From positions 186,001-250,000 of the forward strand of contig JACJXP010000001.1 in assembly GCA_020636575.1 (NCBI GenBank): a DNA stretch of 64,000 bases. Reading direction: 5' to 3'. This DNA is from Chitinophagales bacterium (lineage in GTDB: Bacteria > Bacteroidota > Bacteroidia > Chitinophagales > Chitinophagaceae). Positions 43,417 to 52,653 of the stretch are shown here, in pieces. Numbering within the stretch: position 1 is the stretch's first letter; each line of letters opens with the position of its first letter. Position numbers and translations under genes: made by a program. Under the pieces are notes generated by a model that worked only from the letters and a program-made list of their open reading frames with translations, did not search any database and was not told the DNA's origin.

Positions 43417-44640
43417 TTATGCGTCCAACTCACCTGCTATCAGGTTCAATGAACTCATTGTTATAATTGCATCGCTGATCATGGATCCTTTTGTCAGTTC
43501 CTCATAAGCCTGGTAATAAATAAAACAAGGCCTGCGGAAATGCAAACGATAAGGTGTACGGCCACCATCATTGATCAGGTAAAATCCAAGTTCTCCATTT
43601 CCTCCTTCAACTGCCTGGTATACTTCACCAGCCGGAATTTCTGTTTCACCCATCACAATTTTAAAATGGTAGATCAACGCTTCCATTTTTGTGTATACAT
43701 CTGACTTTGGAGGCAGATAATATTCAGGAGCATCGGCATGATATACTTCCGCTTCTGCACCTTTAAATTCCTGTATCTTCTGGTAAGCCTGTTCAACTAT
43801 GCTCAGGCTCTGCCACATTTCCTGGTTACGTACCAGCCAGCGGTCATAGTTGTCCCCGGTTGTTCCTACCGGTATATTGAACTGAAAATCTTCGTAACTG
43901 CTATACGGCGTATGTACTCTAACATCATAATCCACTCCAGCAGCCCTAAGATTAGGCCCGGTAAATCCGTAATTCAATGCCCTATCGGCGCTGATGGCCC
44001 CGGTACCCTGGGTTCTGTCAACGAATATTCTATTTCTTTCAAAAAGATTTTCAAACTCCTTCAACACTTTAGGATACTCACGGAGAAACTTTTCTATTTT
44101 TTCAAAAGCAGTATTGCTAAAGTTCCTTTCAAAACCTCCGATACGGCCCATATTAGTTGTAAGCCGGGCACCACAGATCTCTTCATATATTTCATAGATC
44201 AACTCCCGGTATTGCATTACATATAAGAAACCGGTGTAAGCTCCTGCATCAACACCAACAATAGAGTTACAAATAAGATGGTCTGATATCCGAGCCAGTT
44301 CCATTACAAGCACCCGAAGATAATCAACCCGCTTGGGAGTTTTAACACCTAATAACTTTTCGCAGGTAAGATGCCATCCCATGTTATTGATGGGCGATGA
44401 ACAATAATTCAGCCTGTCTGTAAGTGTTGTGATCTGGTAAAGAGGCCTTCTTTCTGCCAGCTTTTCAAAAGCCCTGTGTATATAACCTACTGTTTGTTCT
44501 GTCGAAACAATTCTTTCACCATCCAATTCCAAAATATTCTGAAACACACCGTGGGTAGCCGGGTGTGTAGGTCCCAGGTTAAGTGTGGTGGTGGTTTTTT
44601 CTATTGAACCTTCTGGTAGTTTTATGTGGTGTTCAGACAT
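43417..44640 (-). CDS. nuoD: NADH-quinone oxidoreductase subunit D
   Basis: The 407-residue protein opens with LNLGPTHPATHGVFQNILELDGERI, the quinone-site His loop, and contains NRIFVDRTQGTGAISADRALNYGFTGPNLRAAG, named here by position 200-232. It is related to hydrogenase large subunits without metal ligands. It forms the quinone pocket with NuoB. The length is normal. nuoC ends 35 nt upstream. Confidence 0.96.
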   Translation of the reverse strand: MSEHHIKLPEGSIEKTTTTLNLGPTHPATHGVFQNILELDGERIVSTEQTVGYIHRAFEKLAERRPLYQITTLTDRLNYCSSPINNMGWHLTCEKLLGVKTPKRVDYLRVLVMELARISDHLICNSIVGVDAGAYTGFLYVMQYRELIYEIYEEICGARLTTNMGRIGGFERNFSNTAFEKIEKFLREYPKVLKEFENLFERNRIFVDRTQGTGAISADRALNYGFTGPNLRAAGVDYDVRVHTPYSSYEDFQFNIPVGTTGDNYDRWLVRNQEMWQSLSIVEQAYQKIQEFKGAEAEVYHADAPEYYLPPKSDVYTKMEALIYHFKIVMGETEIPAGEVYQAVEGGNGELGFYLINDGGRTPYRLHFRRPCFIYYQAYEELTKGSMISDAIITMSSLNLIAGELDA

Positions 44641-44675
44641 TTAATGTAATTGTTCAAGCCTCATTTCTTATTTAG

Positions 44676-45182
44676 TTATCCTCTTCCAAACATTTCATCA
44701 TCTTTATCGATCCTTGTCTGGTCTTCCAACGGAAATTCTTTTCTCAACGGGAAATAATCCATTTCCTCCACATTCAAAACCCTTTTCAGGTTGGGATGCC
44801 CAACAAAGTTTACCCCAAAAAAATCATAGGTTTCTCTTTCCATCCAGTTAGCAGCCGAAAACAAGCCAGTAGTTGTATATACATCAGGCTGACTGATATC
44901 TGTAAAAACTTTGAACCGGATGCGAACATTATCGGCAAGATTATGCAGATGGTAAACTACTGCCAACTCTCGTCCTGTTTGATTGGGATAATGGACAGCC
45001 GTAAGGTCTGTCATAAAACGGAATTTCAACTCCTCATCGTCATACAAATAATTAAGCACTTTCAGGTTTATTTCCTTTGGCGCTTCAAAGGTGAGCATGC
45101 CATAGGGTTCTTCAAAACCTGAGACCTGGTCACTGAACTTTTCTATTAGTCTTTGCTTTATATGCTCGTTTGTTATTGCCAT
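44676..45182 (-). CDS. nuoC: NADH-quinone oxidoreductase subunit C
   Basis: The 168-residue protein shows the 30-kDa subunit signature ERETYDFFGVNFVGHPNLKRVL and ends YFPLRKEFPLEDQTRIDKDDE. It is a structural subunit beside NuoD. It starts 3 nt before the end of nuoB and is not fused to NuoD, unlike in E. coli. Confidence 0.96.
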   Translation of the reverse strand: MAITNEHIKQRLIEKFSDQVSGFEEPYGMLTFEAPKEINLKVLNYLYDDEELKFRFMTDLTAVHYPNQTGRELAVVYHLHNLADNVRIRFKVFTDISQPDVYTTTGLFSAANWMERETYDFFGVNFVGHPNLKRVLNVEEMDYFPLRKEFPLEDQTRIDKDDEMFGRG

Positions 45183-45185
45183 TGA

Positions 45186-45770
45186 TTATTGTATGCCATA
45201 GCTTTCAAGCAATGCCTTATATTTTTCGCCGTTTCTTCTACGCAAACTTTCTTTTCCCACCAGGTCCTGTATTCTTAAGACACCATCAATAATTGCCTCA
45301 GGCCTGGGCGGACAGCCCGGCACATACACATCTACCGGTACCACCTGGTCAATTCCCTGCAACACACTATATGTATCAAAAATACCACCGCTGCTGGCAC
45401 AGGCGCCGACGGCCATTACCCAACGGGGTTCTGCCATTTGCAAATAAACCTGCTTTACAACAGGCCCCATTTTCTTTGCGATGGTTCCCATAACCATCAA
45501 CAGATCACACTGACGGGGTGAGAATCCAACCCTCTCTGAACCAAAACGGGCCAGGTCATAATGAGACCCCATAGTGGCCATGAATTCAATACCACAACAA
45601 GAAGTTGCAAAAGGGAGCGGCCAGATAGAATTCTTTCTTGCCAGGCCGATTACTTTATCTAAAGAAGTAGCAAAGAACCCCTCTCCATGGTGCCCTCCGG
45701 GCATATCAGCGATGCTGATATCTGCTTCCAGGGGTTTCTTTATTAAATTATATGATACAGGACGAGGCAT
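45186..45770 (-). CDS. nuoB: NADH-quinone oxidoreductase subunit B (cluster N2)
   Basis: The 194-residue protein carries the terminal cluster ligands: adjacent Cys in FATSCCGIEFMA, then Cys in MAVGACASSGGIF and YVPGCPPRPEAIIDG. It delivers electrons to quinone. The N-terminal region (LEADISIADMPGGHHGEGFFA) is typical of Bacteroidota. It follows nuoA by 88 nt. Confidence 0.96.
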   Translation of the reverse strand: MPRPVSYNLIKKPLEADISIADMPGGHHGEGFFATSLDKVIGLARKNSIWPLPFATSCCGIEFMATMGSHYDLARFGSERVGFSPRQCDLLMVMGTIAKKMGPVVKQVYLQMAEPRWVMAVGACASSGGIFDTYSVLQGIDQVVPVDVYVPGCPPRPEAIIDGVLRIQDLVGKESLRRRNGEKYKALLESYGIQ

Positions 45771-45858
45771 TTTAAATATTTATAATGTTTTCATTTACTT
45801 ACTTACCACCCTTACAACCATTTTCACAAGTGTTCTATGAAAATTTAATTAAATCCAT

Positions 45859-46254
45859 TTAATCTTCCCACTTTAAGGCTCCCTTTTTAATTATATAAAT
45901 AAATCCGCAAAGGAAGAAACCTACAAACATGATGACTGCCCAAAAACCGCTCCAGCCAAGATCTTTAAAATTCACTGCATAAGGATAAAAGAAGATCACC
46001 TCCACATCAAACAGAACAAACAGAATAGCTGTTAAAAAGTATTTGATGGCCATGGGTTGCCGGGCATCTCCATGCGACTCAATTCCACTGGCAAAATTTT
46101 GCAGTTTATCAGAAGTTCTGCGCTTAGGACCTAATAAATGGGTGACGATCATTAGAAATGCCACCAAACCCACTGCTACAATCAGTTGTACAGCCACCGG
46201 CAAATAGGAAACTGCATCTGTATCTTTTCCTCCAAGCTGAAGTAGGTAAATCAT
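45859..46254 (-). CDS. nuoA: NADH-quinone oxidoreductase subunit A
   Basis: The start is set at ATG 46254 (MIYLLQLGGKDTD, 131 residues); the longer frame begins at a TTG and overlaps the promoter. Three helices are visible, with the signature KLQNFASGIESHGDARQPMAIKYFLTAILFVLFDVEVIFFYPYA, named here by its parts ASGIESHGDARQP and LFDVEVIFFYP. It is the first gene of the nuo operon. Confidence 0.94.
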   Translation of the reverse strand: MIYLLQLGGKDTDAVSYLPVAVQLIVAVGLVAFLMIVTHLLGPKRRTSDKLQNFASGIESHGDARQPMAIKYFLTAILFVLFDVEVIFFYPYAVNFKDLGWSGFWAVIMFVGFFLCGFIYIIKKGALKWED

Positions 46255-46272
46255 AGCCTTTTTGTCTGTGGG

Positions 46273-46280
46273 CAAAAATA
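46273..46280 (-). promoter_or_regulatory. Putative -7 element of the nuo operon
   Basis: The minus strand reads TATTTTTG followed by CCCACAG, 18 nt before the nuoA ATG. It matches the TAnnTTTG consensus. A TTG at the ideal 19-20 nt spacing was not found, so the -33 assignment is open. Confidence 0.5.
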
Positions 46281-46341
46281 AGGCGACGGCCTCAATTTAC
46301 CTTAACAAAATAATTAATAAGGCATTAGAACCGGCTTAAAG

Positions 46342-46378
46342 AAAAAGTCCCCTGCTAAAAACAGCAGAGGACTTTTTT
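46342..46378 (-). terminator. Terminator between the TPR gene and nuoA (possibly bidirectional)
   Basis: Arms AGTCCCCTGCT (46346-46356) and AGCAGAGGACT (46363-46373) pair with one mismatch around a 6-nt loop. The minus strand continues into TTTTTCTTT; the plus strand continues into TTTTTT. It should end the TPR-protein transcript ahead of the nuo promoter. Confidence 0.8.
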
Positions 46379-46427
46379 GTAAAAGAAGAAAACCGTGTTG
46401 TTGGTCTTGTTATAAGACCATGTATTA

Positions 46428-48107
46428 TTAAGGACGGGGTTTGCCCGGCATTTTTTCAATCTGTTCAATATACTTCTGAATATTCTCGGCATTAGCCACA
46501 TCGGCAGACTGCCATTTTTTAAAGAACTCCAATGACTTTTCCTTGTTTTTTTCTTCATTAATGTAATATGCTGCCAGGTACCTTACAGCGTTGATATATT
46601 GCTTAATATATTTTACTGTGTCTTTCTGTGCAAATTCATACAATCGTGTAGCATCCGGCGCACCGATTGTCCTTGACAACTCAGCTCTTACAGAATCTGA
46701 TTTCAGTGTGTCAGTAGTGATTGCAACAGCATTATTGTATGCCCATTCAAAGCCATAAACCTGGTCAGGGAATTTACTTTCCATTGTTAAGGAAGTCTGC
46801 CGGGAAGCTTCGTGGTTCTTATTAAAGTATTGTGCCAGCATTAATTCAAAATAGTCATTGATACTGGCTTCTTTTTTTAGTTCAATGATCTTTGTTAATA
46901 GTATTGCTTCTTTATCTCTTTTTTCAGCTTCTTTAAAAAATTTAGCTCCCTGCTTAAGAAAATCAATTTTAGAAGTCAATACTGTGTCAACTTTTACTCC
47001 TTCTGTATAAGTGCTTAATATTTCCTCGTCTGTACCGCCTGTTTTTGAAAGTATATCAGCCTTCAGTTTATAGTCAAAAGAAATAACTTCTTCGGGTTTT
47101 TCTTCTCTCTTTCTAAAATACCAGTCAATATATTTTTTTGCATTGGTGTATTCTTCTTTTTGAAAATAAGAATCTGCCAGCAACTTCAACACCTTGGGTT
47201 TTACACTTTCTCCGGTTGCAGCCACAACTCCTTCTGCCTTGCTGATAGCACAATCAAGATCTTTTTTCACATAGCAAAGTTGTGCATATAGAAAATCATT
47301 CTGCGGATCCTGGTCTGCGCTTGCAACATATTTTTTTAGCTGTTCTTCAGCTTCAGGAATTTGAGAACGATAGAAATAATAATAGAATAATTCATAATAC
47401 GCTGGCGAAAAAGTTGGATCTTTCTTAACGGCGTCATTCAAATTTTCCAATACCAGGTCCCAGTTTTTTTGCGACTCAAATAATTTAGCAAGCCGTAGAT
47501 AAGCAACTACAAAACTTTTGTCCTCATCAAGTGCTTTTTTATACATTTTATAGGCTTCGCTTCCTCCCTGGCCCGGGTCTGCTTTTCGGTATGCATTACC
47601 TAACTGCAATAAGGTTTCAGGATTTTTTTTGCCTTTATCATTTGCTTCTTCCAAAAGCTGAACAGCCCATTTGTAATCACCAGCTTTTGCATCTACATTG
47701 GCACGGCCAATAGCAGTGAGAACTGTTGGATCGTTTTTACCTTTTTTATCCTGGCTGGCAGTTAATGCAGCTTCAAATTTCTGACGGGCATCTGCTGTCT
47801 TATGATCCAAAAGGTCTGCATGCCCCAACCCAACCAAAATCAATGGCTGACTACCCAGTTTATTCAACGCATTTTGGTAAACCTCTTTTGCTTTATCATT
47901 CTTATCATAATCAAAATAGGTTTGTCCCAACCAGAAAATAGCATCCACATTGTTAGGATCGGCAGCCAGTATTTTTTCAAAAACAACAATGGCGCTTTTG
48001 TAGCGGTCAGCATACATGTGCCTGATGCCCTCTTCAACTGTTTGTGCCTTCAATCCTGTTACCGCAAGTAACCCGACTGATAAAACTGTGATAAAGGTTT
48101 TCTTCAT
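46428..48107 (-). CDS. Tetratricopeptide repeat protein, secreted
   Basis: The 559-residue protein has a signal peptide (MKKTFITVLSVGLLAVTGLKA) and many TPR units. Examples are YKSAIVVFEKILAADPNNVDAIFWLGQTYF, named by position 37-66, and FVVAYLRLAKLFESQKNWDLVLENL near 200. It is a protein-interaction scaffold in the periplasm. It follows a PstS-like lipoprotein gene by 42 nt. In other Bacteroidota this pair often sits beside exbB-exbD-tonB (recollection). Confidence 0.88.
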   Translation of the reverse strand: MKKTFITVLSVGLLAVTGLKAQTVEEGIRHMYADRYKSAIVVFEKILAADPNNVDAIFWLGQTYFDYDKNDKAKEVYQNALNKLGSQPLILVGLGHADLLDHKTADARQKFEAALTASQDKKGKNDPTVLTAIGRANVDAKAGDYKWAVQLLEEANDKGKKNPETLLQLGNAYRKADPGQGGSEAYKMYKKALDEDKSFVVAYLRLAKLFESQKNWDLVLENLNDAVKKDPTFSPAYYELFYYYFYRSQIPEAEEQLKKYVASADQDPQNDFLYAQLCYVKKDLDCAISKAEGVVAATGESVKPKVLKLLADSYFQKEEYTNAKKYIDWYFRKREEKPEEVISFDYKLKADILSKTGGTDEEILSTYTEGVKVDTVLTSKIDFLKQGAKFFKEAEKRDKEAILLTKIIELKKEASINDYFELMLAQYFNKNHEASRQTSLTMESKFPDQVYGFEWAYNNAVAITTDTLKSDSVRAELSRTIGAPDATRLYEFAQKDTVKYIKQYINAVRYLAAYYINEEKNKEKSLEFFKKWQSADVANAENIQKYIEQIEKMPGKPRP

Positions 48108-48149
48108 TTTTCTTCTTTCTTTTATTATTAGTAAATATAACTACTTTGT

Positions 48150-49088
48150 TTACTCATTCAGCCTTACAGGCCTTATCCCAAAATCTTTTTGCGCCGGAGC
48201 CAGGTATGCCCTTTTGAATATCAACTGTCCGATCTCCCCGCTCATGAAATTCGCAAAAGCATGCCCCAGTCCATTGTAATTCTCCTTAAGTATATAATCC
48301 AAATCCCGTACCATTGGATATCTTCTTGCATAAATGTTTGCCTGATAGGCTTTTACATAATATCCGGGTATATCCGTACTCTCAATCCTGGCCACTTTCA
48401 CCTTTTTCAAAAAACTTTCATGCAGGGTGTCTTCAGGATTTCCAATCCAACTAACACCTATTAGCCCTATAACCCCTCTGTTCTTCGATACATAATCAAT
48501 CACTTCTTCACTACTTCTTGCCGCCATTGCCCTGGATGTTAATGTATCACCCCTTAGTACTGAATCGATGATAAAACGTACTGTACTGGTTGCTTTTACA
48601 CCGTCAAATACCGGTATTAAATTTTTCTTAAACTTTCCCGTCAACACTTCCCGGATATCTTTCATTGTAAAAAGGGTGTCAGTATCCAATGAGTTCACAA
48701 TAACCGTTACTGCATCATGTGCCAGCACCATTGCTTTTAATTCTGTCTTAAAAGTATCTGCCACCAAATCACTTTCATACTCATTGAATTGTCTCGTTGC
48801 AATTACCATTCTTACACTGTCAACAAGTATATCCTGCAAACAAGCTGCTTCTGGTTTATAATCAACATTGATCTTTGTTGCAGGGTGCCATGATTCATAA
48901 ACCTTCACCATTTCATCAATGATGGGCTTAAACGTTTCATCAGCACTGACCCTTATAGACCCCTTGTCTGCATGATCCGGTAATGCATCTTTTTTTTCCT
49001 TGTATGATTTGCAACTTTCAAAAGCAAAACCCAACAAGAAAAACATAAATAAAGAACTACCTATAGAAACCGTCCTGCGGACCATCAT
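48150..49088 (-). CDS. PstS-like substrate-binding lipoprotein
   Basis: The 312-residue protein has a signal with lipobox FAFESC, then a two-lobed periplasmic-binding fold: GSIRVSADETFKPIIDEMVKVYE, later HDAVTVIVNSLDTDTLFTMKDIREVLTG and SSEEVIDYVSKNRGVIGLIGVSW. That resembles PstS-type phosphate-binding proteins, but no pst permease genes are near. A role linked to the TPR protein or TonB system is possible. The start overlaps the small membrane gene by 4 nt. Confidence 0.82.
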   Translation of the reverse strand: MMVRRTVSIGSSLFMFFLLGFAFESCKSYKEKKDALPDHADKGSIRVSADETFKPIIDEMVKVYESWHPATKINVDYKPEAACLQDILVDSVRMVIATRQFNEYESDLVADTFKTELKAMVLAHDAVTVIVNSLDTDTLFTMKDIREVLTGKFKKNLIPVFDGVKATSTVRFIIDSVLRGDTLTSRAMAARSSEEVIDYVSKNRGVIGLIGVSWIGNPEDTLHESFLKKVKVARIESTDIPGYYVKAYQANIYARRYPMVRDLDYILKENYNGLGHAFANFMSGEIGQLIFKRAYLAPAQKDFGIRPVRLNE

Positions 49089-49330
49089 TTAAAATATTTT
49101 TTTTGATAGCCTCTGTAAATTCTCCATGCTCCATATATAAAGCAAATAACACCAAAAACTTTGTCCAGTTCATTGGGCGGAAATCGTTCATTCAGCGGAA
49201 TATTCCCGAAGCGGCCACGAAAAAGAAAGAAACCTCCCATTAACACAATTATAGCCCCCATTCCATAATCCATTATGGAACGCATTCCTGCTACTTGTTT
49301 TCTTTTTTTCCGTTCATATTCCTCGATCAT
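49085..49330 (-). CDS. Small membrane protein of unknown function
   Basis: The 81-residue protein has a basic N-terminus (MIEEYERKKRKQVAG), one clear helix (YGMGAIIVLMGGFFLF) and a second weaker one (VFGVICFIYGAWRIYRGY). It overlaps the PstS-like gene by 4 nt (ATGA), which indicates coupled expression. I do not recognise a family with certainty. Confidence 0.7.
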   Translation of the reverse strand: MIEEYERKKRKQVAGMRSIMDYGMGAIIVLMGGFFLFRGRFGNIPLNERFPPNELDKVFGVICFIYGAWRIYRGYQKKYFK

Positions 49331-49510
49331 ATCCTAATTTTTTCAGAGGCGGCAATTTAAAAAAAATTATCCTGTCTTCAGGCACAAATATTATCAACGC
49401 ATCATTTTCATTCTGAATATTTTAGCCTCGCTATATATTAGATGCAAAACATGTTTTAAATCCATAATAAGAAGCTATAATGGTAGTTAACAAACCATCT
49501 GTTGCCTTCC

Positions 49511-49518
49511 TATCTTTG
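49511..49518 (+). promoter_or_regulatory. Putative -7 element before the phosphatase gene
   Basis: TATCTTTG at this place is followed by CGCCATG, so the -7 box ends 4 nt before the start codon. It matches the Bacteroidota consensus TAnnTTTG. A -33 element is weak (TTAAC at about 21 nt spacing). The transcript would be leaderless or nearly so. Confidence 0.5.
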
Positions 49519-49522
49519 CGCC

Positions 49523-50020
49523 ATGAAAATCTTGATGGTATGCCTTGGAAATATCTGCAGAAGTCCACTGGCCGAGGGAATTTTACAGGAAAAAGCAGCA
49601 AATGCAGGACTCATGTGGAGTGTGGAAAGTGCCGGCACAAATAATTATCATACAGGCGAACCACCGCATCCTTTGTCGCAAAAAGTGGCAAAACTAAACG
49701 GGATCGATATATCCAAACAAAGGGCCAGACGATTTACTCCTGATGATTTTGAATTGTATGATAAAATATATGCACTTGCTGAAGATGTGCTTTACGAGAT
49801 GCAACGCATCGCCGGAAAAAAATTCGATGCGTCAAAAGCTGATCTGCTGATGAATGAATTATTTCCCGGTGAAAATATGGATGTGCCTGATCCCTGGTAT
49901 GGACCGGAACCCGGCTATCATGAAGTATTTAAAATGATAGATGATGCCGCTGATGCGATCATTTCAAAATATGGTAAGATAAATACAATATCCAGTTCTG
50001 ATAAAGCCAATAATAGTTAG
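49523..50020 (+). CDS. Low-molecular-weight protein-tyrosine phosphatase
   Basis: The start is set at ATG 49523 (165 residues); the open frame extends upstream only through a TTG. The P-loop VCLGNICRSPLAEG (Cys7, Arg13) and the general-acid loop DVPDPWYG are both present. It dephosphorylates tyrosine residues, in bacteria often tied to polysaccharide or kinase control. hisS follows 6 nt later on the same strand. Confidence 0.93.
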   Translation: MKILMVCLGNICRSPLAEGILQEKAANAGLMWSVESAGTNNYHTGEPPHPLSQKVAKLNGIDISKQRARRFTPDDFELYDKIYALAEDVLYEMQRIAGKKFDASKADLLMNELFPGENMDVPDPWYGPEPGYHEVFKMIDDAADAIISKYGKINTISSSDKANNS

Positions 50021-50026
50021 CAGATC

Positions 50027-51391
50027 ATGAGCAAACCTTCTATACCACAGGGAACAAGAGATTTTGGACCGGATGTTGTTCAGAAAAGAAATTTTATTCT
50101 CAATACGATAAGATCGGTTTTTGAATTATATGGTTTTCAGCCGCTGGAAACACCGGCTATGGAAAATATAGAAACCTTAATGGGAAAGTATGGTGATGAG
50201 GGAGATAAGCTCATTTTTAAAATTTTAAATAATGGGTTAGATAACCCTGATAAAGAAAAGCAGGTTCGGGAAGATTTTGAAAAAGTATTACAGGGCAAAA
50301 ATGTAAAAGGCATTACGGAAAGAGCATTAAAGTATGATCTTACTATTCCGTTTGCCCGTTATGTGGCTATGAACCATAACCAGCTTACATTCCCCTTTAA
50401 AAGATACCAGGTACAACCGGTCTGGAGAGCTGACCGCCCGCAAAAAGGAAGATACCGTGAATTTTATCAATGTGATGCTGATGTGGTAGGCAGTGAATCA
50501 TTATTGAATGAGCTGGAACTGGCAAATATCTATCATGATGTATTTGCTAAACTCGGTTTGAGTGATTATAAGATCAAGATCAATTCCCGTAATGTATTAG
50601 TGGCCCTGGCAGAACTTTGTGGCGGAGCCGATAAAATGACTGATATAACAGTTGCTATTGACAAACTGGATAAGATCGGCCTGGAGAAAGTAAAAAATGA
50701 ACTTGCTCAGAAAGGACTTGCCACTGAACAGATCATCTTTATTGAAAAATATTTAAAGATCAGTGGTAGTAATATAGAGATCATTACCGGTTTACAATCA
50801 TTGATCGGCCATACTGATACCGGAGATAAAGGAATTAAAGAAATAAGCTATTTATTACAGCATTGTGATCCTTCTATAAATATCTCAGTTGACCCGACCC
50901 TGGCGAGAGGATTAAACTATTATACCGGGATCATTTTTGAAGTGGCAGCTCCCAAAGAAGTAAAGATGGGGAGTATTGGCGGAGGCGGCCGCTATGATAA
51001 CCTGACCGGGACGTTTGGTGTTCCCGGCATTGCGGGTGTTGGTATCTCATTTGGTGTAGATCGTATTTATGATGTAATGGAAGAACTGGATCTTTTTCCT
51101 GACAGCCTGCAAGTGAGTACAAAAGTCTTATTCTTTAACCTGGGTGATGCTGAAAGCAAAGTTGCATTTGCATTGATGCAGCAATTGAGAAATAATGGCA
51201 TTAGCTGCGAACTGTTTCATGAGAATATAAAATTTGATAAACAATTCAAATATGCTGAGAAGAAGAATATCCCTAATGTGGTGATCATTGGCAGTAAGGA
51301 ACTGGAAGAAAACACCTGCACTATAAAAAACCTGCAAACAGGTAAGCAAGAAACTATTCCGCAAGCCAGCCTTATGAAATTTGCTTTTTAA
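50027..51391 (+). CDS. hisS: Histidyl-tRNA synthetase
   Basis: The 454-residue class II synthetase has motif 1 near residue 35-60, motif 2 FKRYQVQPVWRADRPQKGRYREFYQCDADVVG, named here by position 124-155, and the histidine-specific LARGLNYYTGIIFEV. Motif 3 lies at GGGGRYDNL and GVGISFGVDRI. A C-terminal anticodon-binding domain completes the protein. The 3' end overlaps the convergent thiolase stop by 4 nt. Confidence 0.96.
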   Translation: MSKPSIPQGTRDFGPDVVQKRNFILNTIRSVFELYGFQPLETPAMENIETLMGKYGDEGDKLIFKILNNGLDNPDKEKQVREDFEKVLQGKNVKGITERALKYDLTIPFARYVAMNHNQLTFPFKRYQVQPVWRADRPQKGRYREFYQCDADVVGSESLLNELELANIYHDVFAKLGLSDYKIKINSRNVLVALAELCGGADKMTDITVAIDKLDKIGLEKVKNELAQKGLATEQIIFIEKYLKISGSNIEIITGLQSLIGHTDTGDKGIKEISYLLQHCDPSINISVDPTLARGLNYYTGIIFEVAAPKEVKMGSIGGGGRYDNLTGTFGVPGIAGVGISFGVDRIYDVMEELDLFPDSLQVSTKVLFFNLGDAESKVAFALMQQLRNNGISCELFHENIKFDKQFKYAEKKNIPNVVIIGSKELEENTCTIKNLQTGKQETIPQASLMKFAF

Positions 51392-52584
51392 GAAAGTCCT
51401 TCATACAATACTGCTGCTCCCTGTCCTACGCCGATACACATAGTGGCAAGCCCGTATTTAGAACCTCTGCGTTTCATTTCATGTAATAATGTAGTGGAGA
51501 TCCTGGCACCGCTACAACCTAAAGGATGCCCCAAAGCAATAGCACCACCATTCACATTCACTTTTGCAGGGTCCAATCCAAGGTCGTTGATACAAGCCAG
51601 TGATTGTGACGCAAACGCTTCATTAAGTTCAACCAGATCAATATCGCTTATTTGGAGTCTAGCTCTTTTCAATGCTTTTCGGGTAGCCGGCACCGGACCG
51701 ATACCCATGACAGAAGGATCTACCCCGGCTACTGCCATAGATACGATCCTGGCCATTGGTTTCAGATTCAATTTTTTAACCGTGTCTTCACTGGCCAATA
51801 TCGTAGCAGCAGCCCCATCATTGATACCGGATGCATTACCGGCTGTTACTGTTCCGTCTTTTTTAAAAGCCGGTTTTAAAGAAGCTAATTTTTCAATAGA
51901 GGTATTGCGGGGATGTTCATCATCCACTACCCAGGTGATCAACCCTTTTTTATTCAATTCTACCGGGATTATTTCTGCATCCCATTTCTTCTCTTCTTTG
52001 GCTTTAAAATATTTTAACTGGGAGTTCAATGCAAACTCATCCTGTCTTTCCCTGCTTATCTTCCATTGTTCAGCTACATTTTCTGCCGTCTCTCCCATTG
52101 AAAAAGGATGATACATCGCAGCCAGCTGATCATTTACAAACCGCCATCCGATCGTAGTATCAAATAGCTCCTGTTTTCTGTCAAAACCATCGCCACTTTT
52201 TGAGATCACATAAGGAGCCCGGCTCATACTTTCTACACCACCGGCAATCACTATTTCCGCATCACCGCACATGATCTGCCTTGCTCCGTCCATGATAGCC
52301 TGTAACCCGGAAGCACATAACCGGTTCACTGTGCTACCCGCTACAGTTACGGGTAATCCTGCCAGTAATCCTGCCATTCGGGCCACATTCCGGTTATCTT
52401 CTCCTGCCTGGTTGGCGGCTCCTGCTATCACATCTTCTATTTCATTGGGGTCAATGTTATTGTTCTTCATTAATATAGAACGGATAACATGTGCCAAAAG
52501 ATCGTCTGGCCTTACAGAAGATAAAACACCTCCATATTTTCCTATCGGGGTCCGGGCAATATCAATTACATAAGCAGCTGTCAT
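51388..52584 (-). CDS. Acetyl-CoA C-acyltransferase (thiolase), PcaF-like
   Basis: The start is set at ATG 52584 (MTAAYVIDIARTPIGKYGG, 398 residues); longer frames would cross the rlmN promoter region. Catalytic residues are visible: Cys90 in NRLCASGLQ, His353 in GGAIALGHPLG and Cys383 in TMCIGVGQG. The N-terminal RTPIGKYGGVLSSVRPDDL is close to 3-oxoadipyl-CoA thiolases, but a general beta-ketothiolase role is equally possible. It is monocistronic and convergent with hisS. Confidence 0.93.
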   Translation of the reverse strand: MTAAYVIDIARTPIGKYGGVLSSVRPDDLLAHVIRSILMKNNNIDPNEIEDVIAGAANQAGEDNRNVARMAGLLAGLPVTVAGSTVNRLCASGLQAIMDGARQIMCGDAEIVIAGGVESMSRAPYVISKSGDGFDRKQELFDTTIGWRFVNDQLAAMYHPFSMGETAENVAEQWKISRERQDEFALNSQLKYFKAKEEKKWDAEIIPVELNKKGLITWVVDDEHPRNTSIEKLASLKPAFKKDGTVTAGNASGINDGAAATILASEDTVKKLNLKPMARIVSMAVAGVDPSVMGIGPVPATRKALKRARLQISDIDLVELNEAFASQSLACINDLGLDPAKVNVNGGAIALGHPLGCSGARISTTLLHEMKRRGSKYGLATMCIGVGQGAAVLYEGLS

Positions 52585-52640
52585 TACATCTTCTTTTAAA
52601 GCAAATATCAGTGAAATAAGATAAACGGCCGGCCGGCAAT

Positions 52641-52648
52641 TATCTTTG
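52641..52648 (+). promoter_or_regulatory. Putative -7 element before rlmN
   Basis: TATCTTTG followed by CAGCAATG places the -7 box 5 nt before the rlmN start codon. It matches TAnnTTTG. No TTG at the expected distance was seen. A GC-rich palindromic stretch (GGCCGGCCGG) precedes it. Confidence 0.5.
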
Positions 52649-52653
52649 CAGCA

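Noticed and set aside
46342..46378. Hairpin before nuoA as a riboswitch or attenuator
   Set aside because: It is a simple stem with T runs on both strands and lies upstream of the nuo -7 box, so it fits a terminator.
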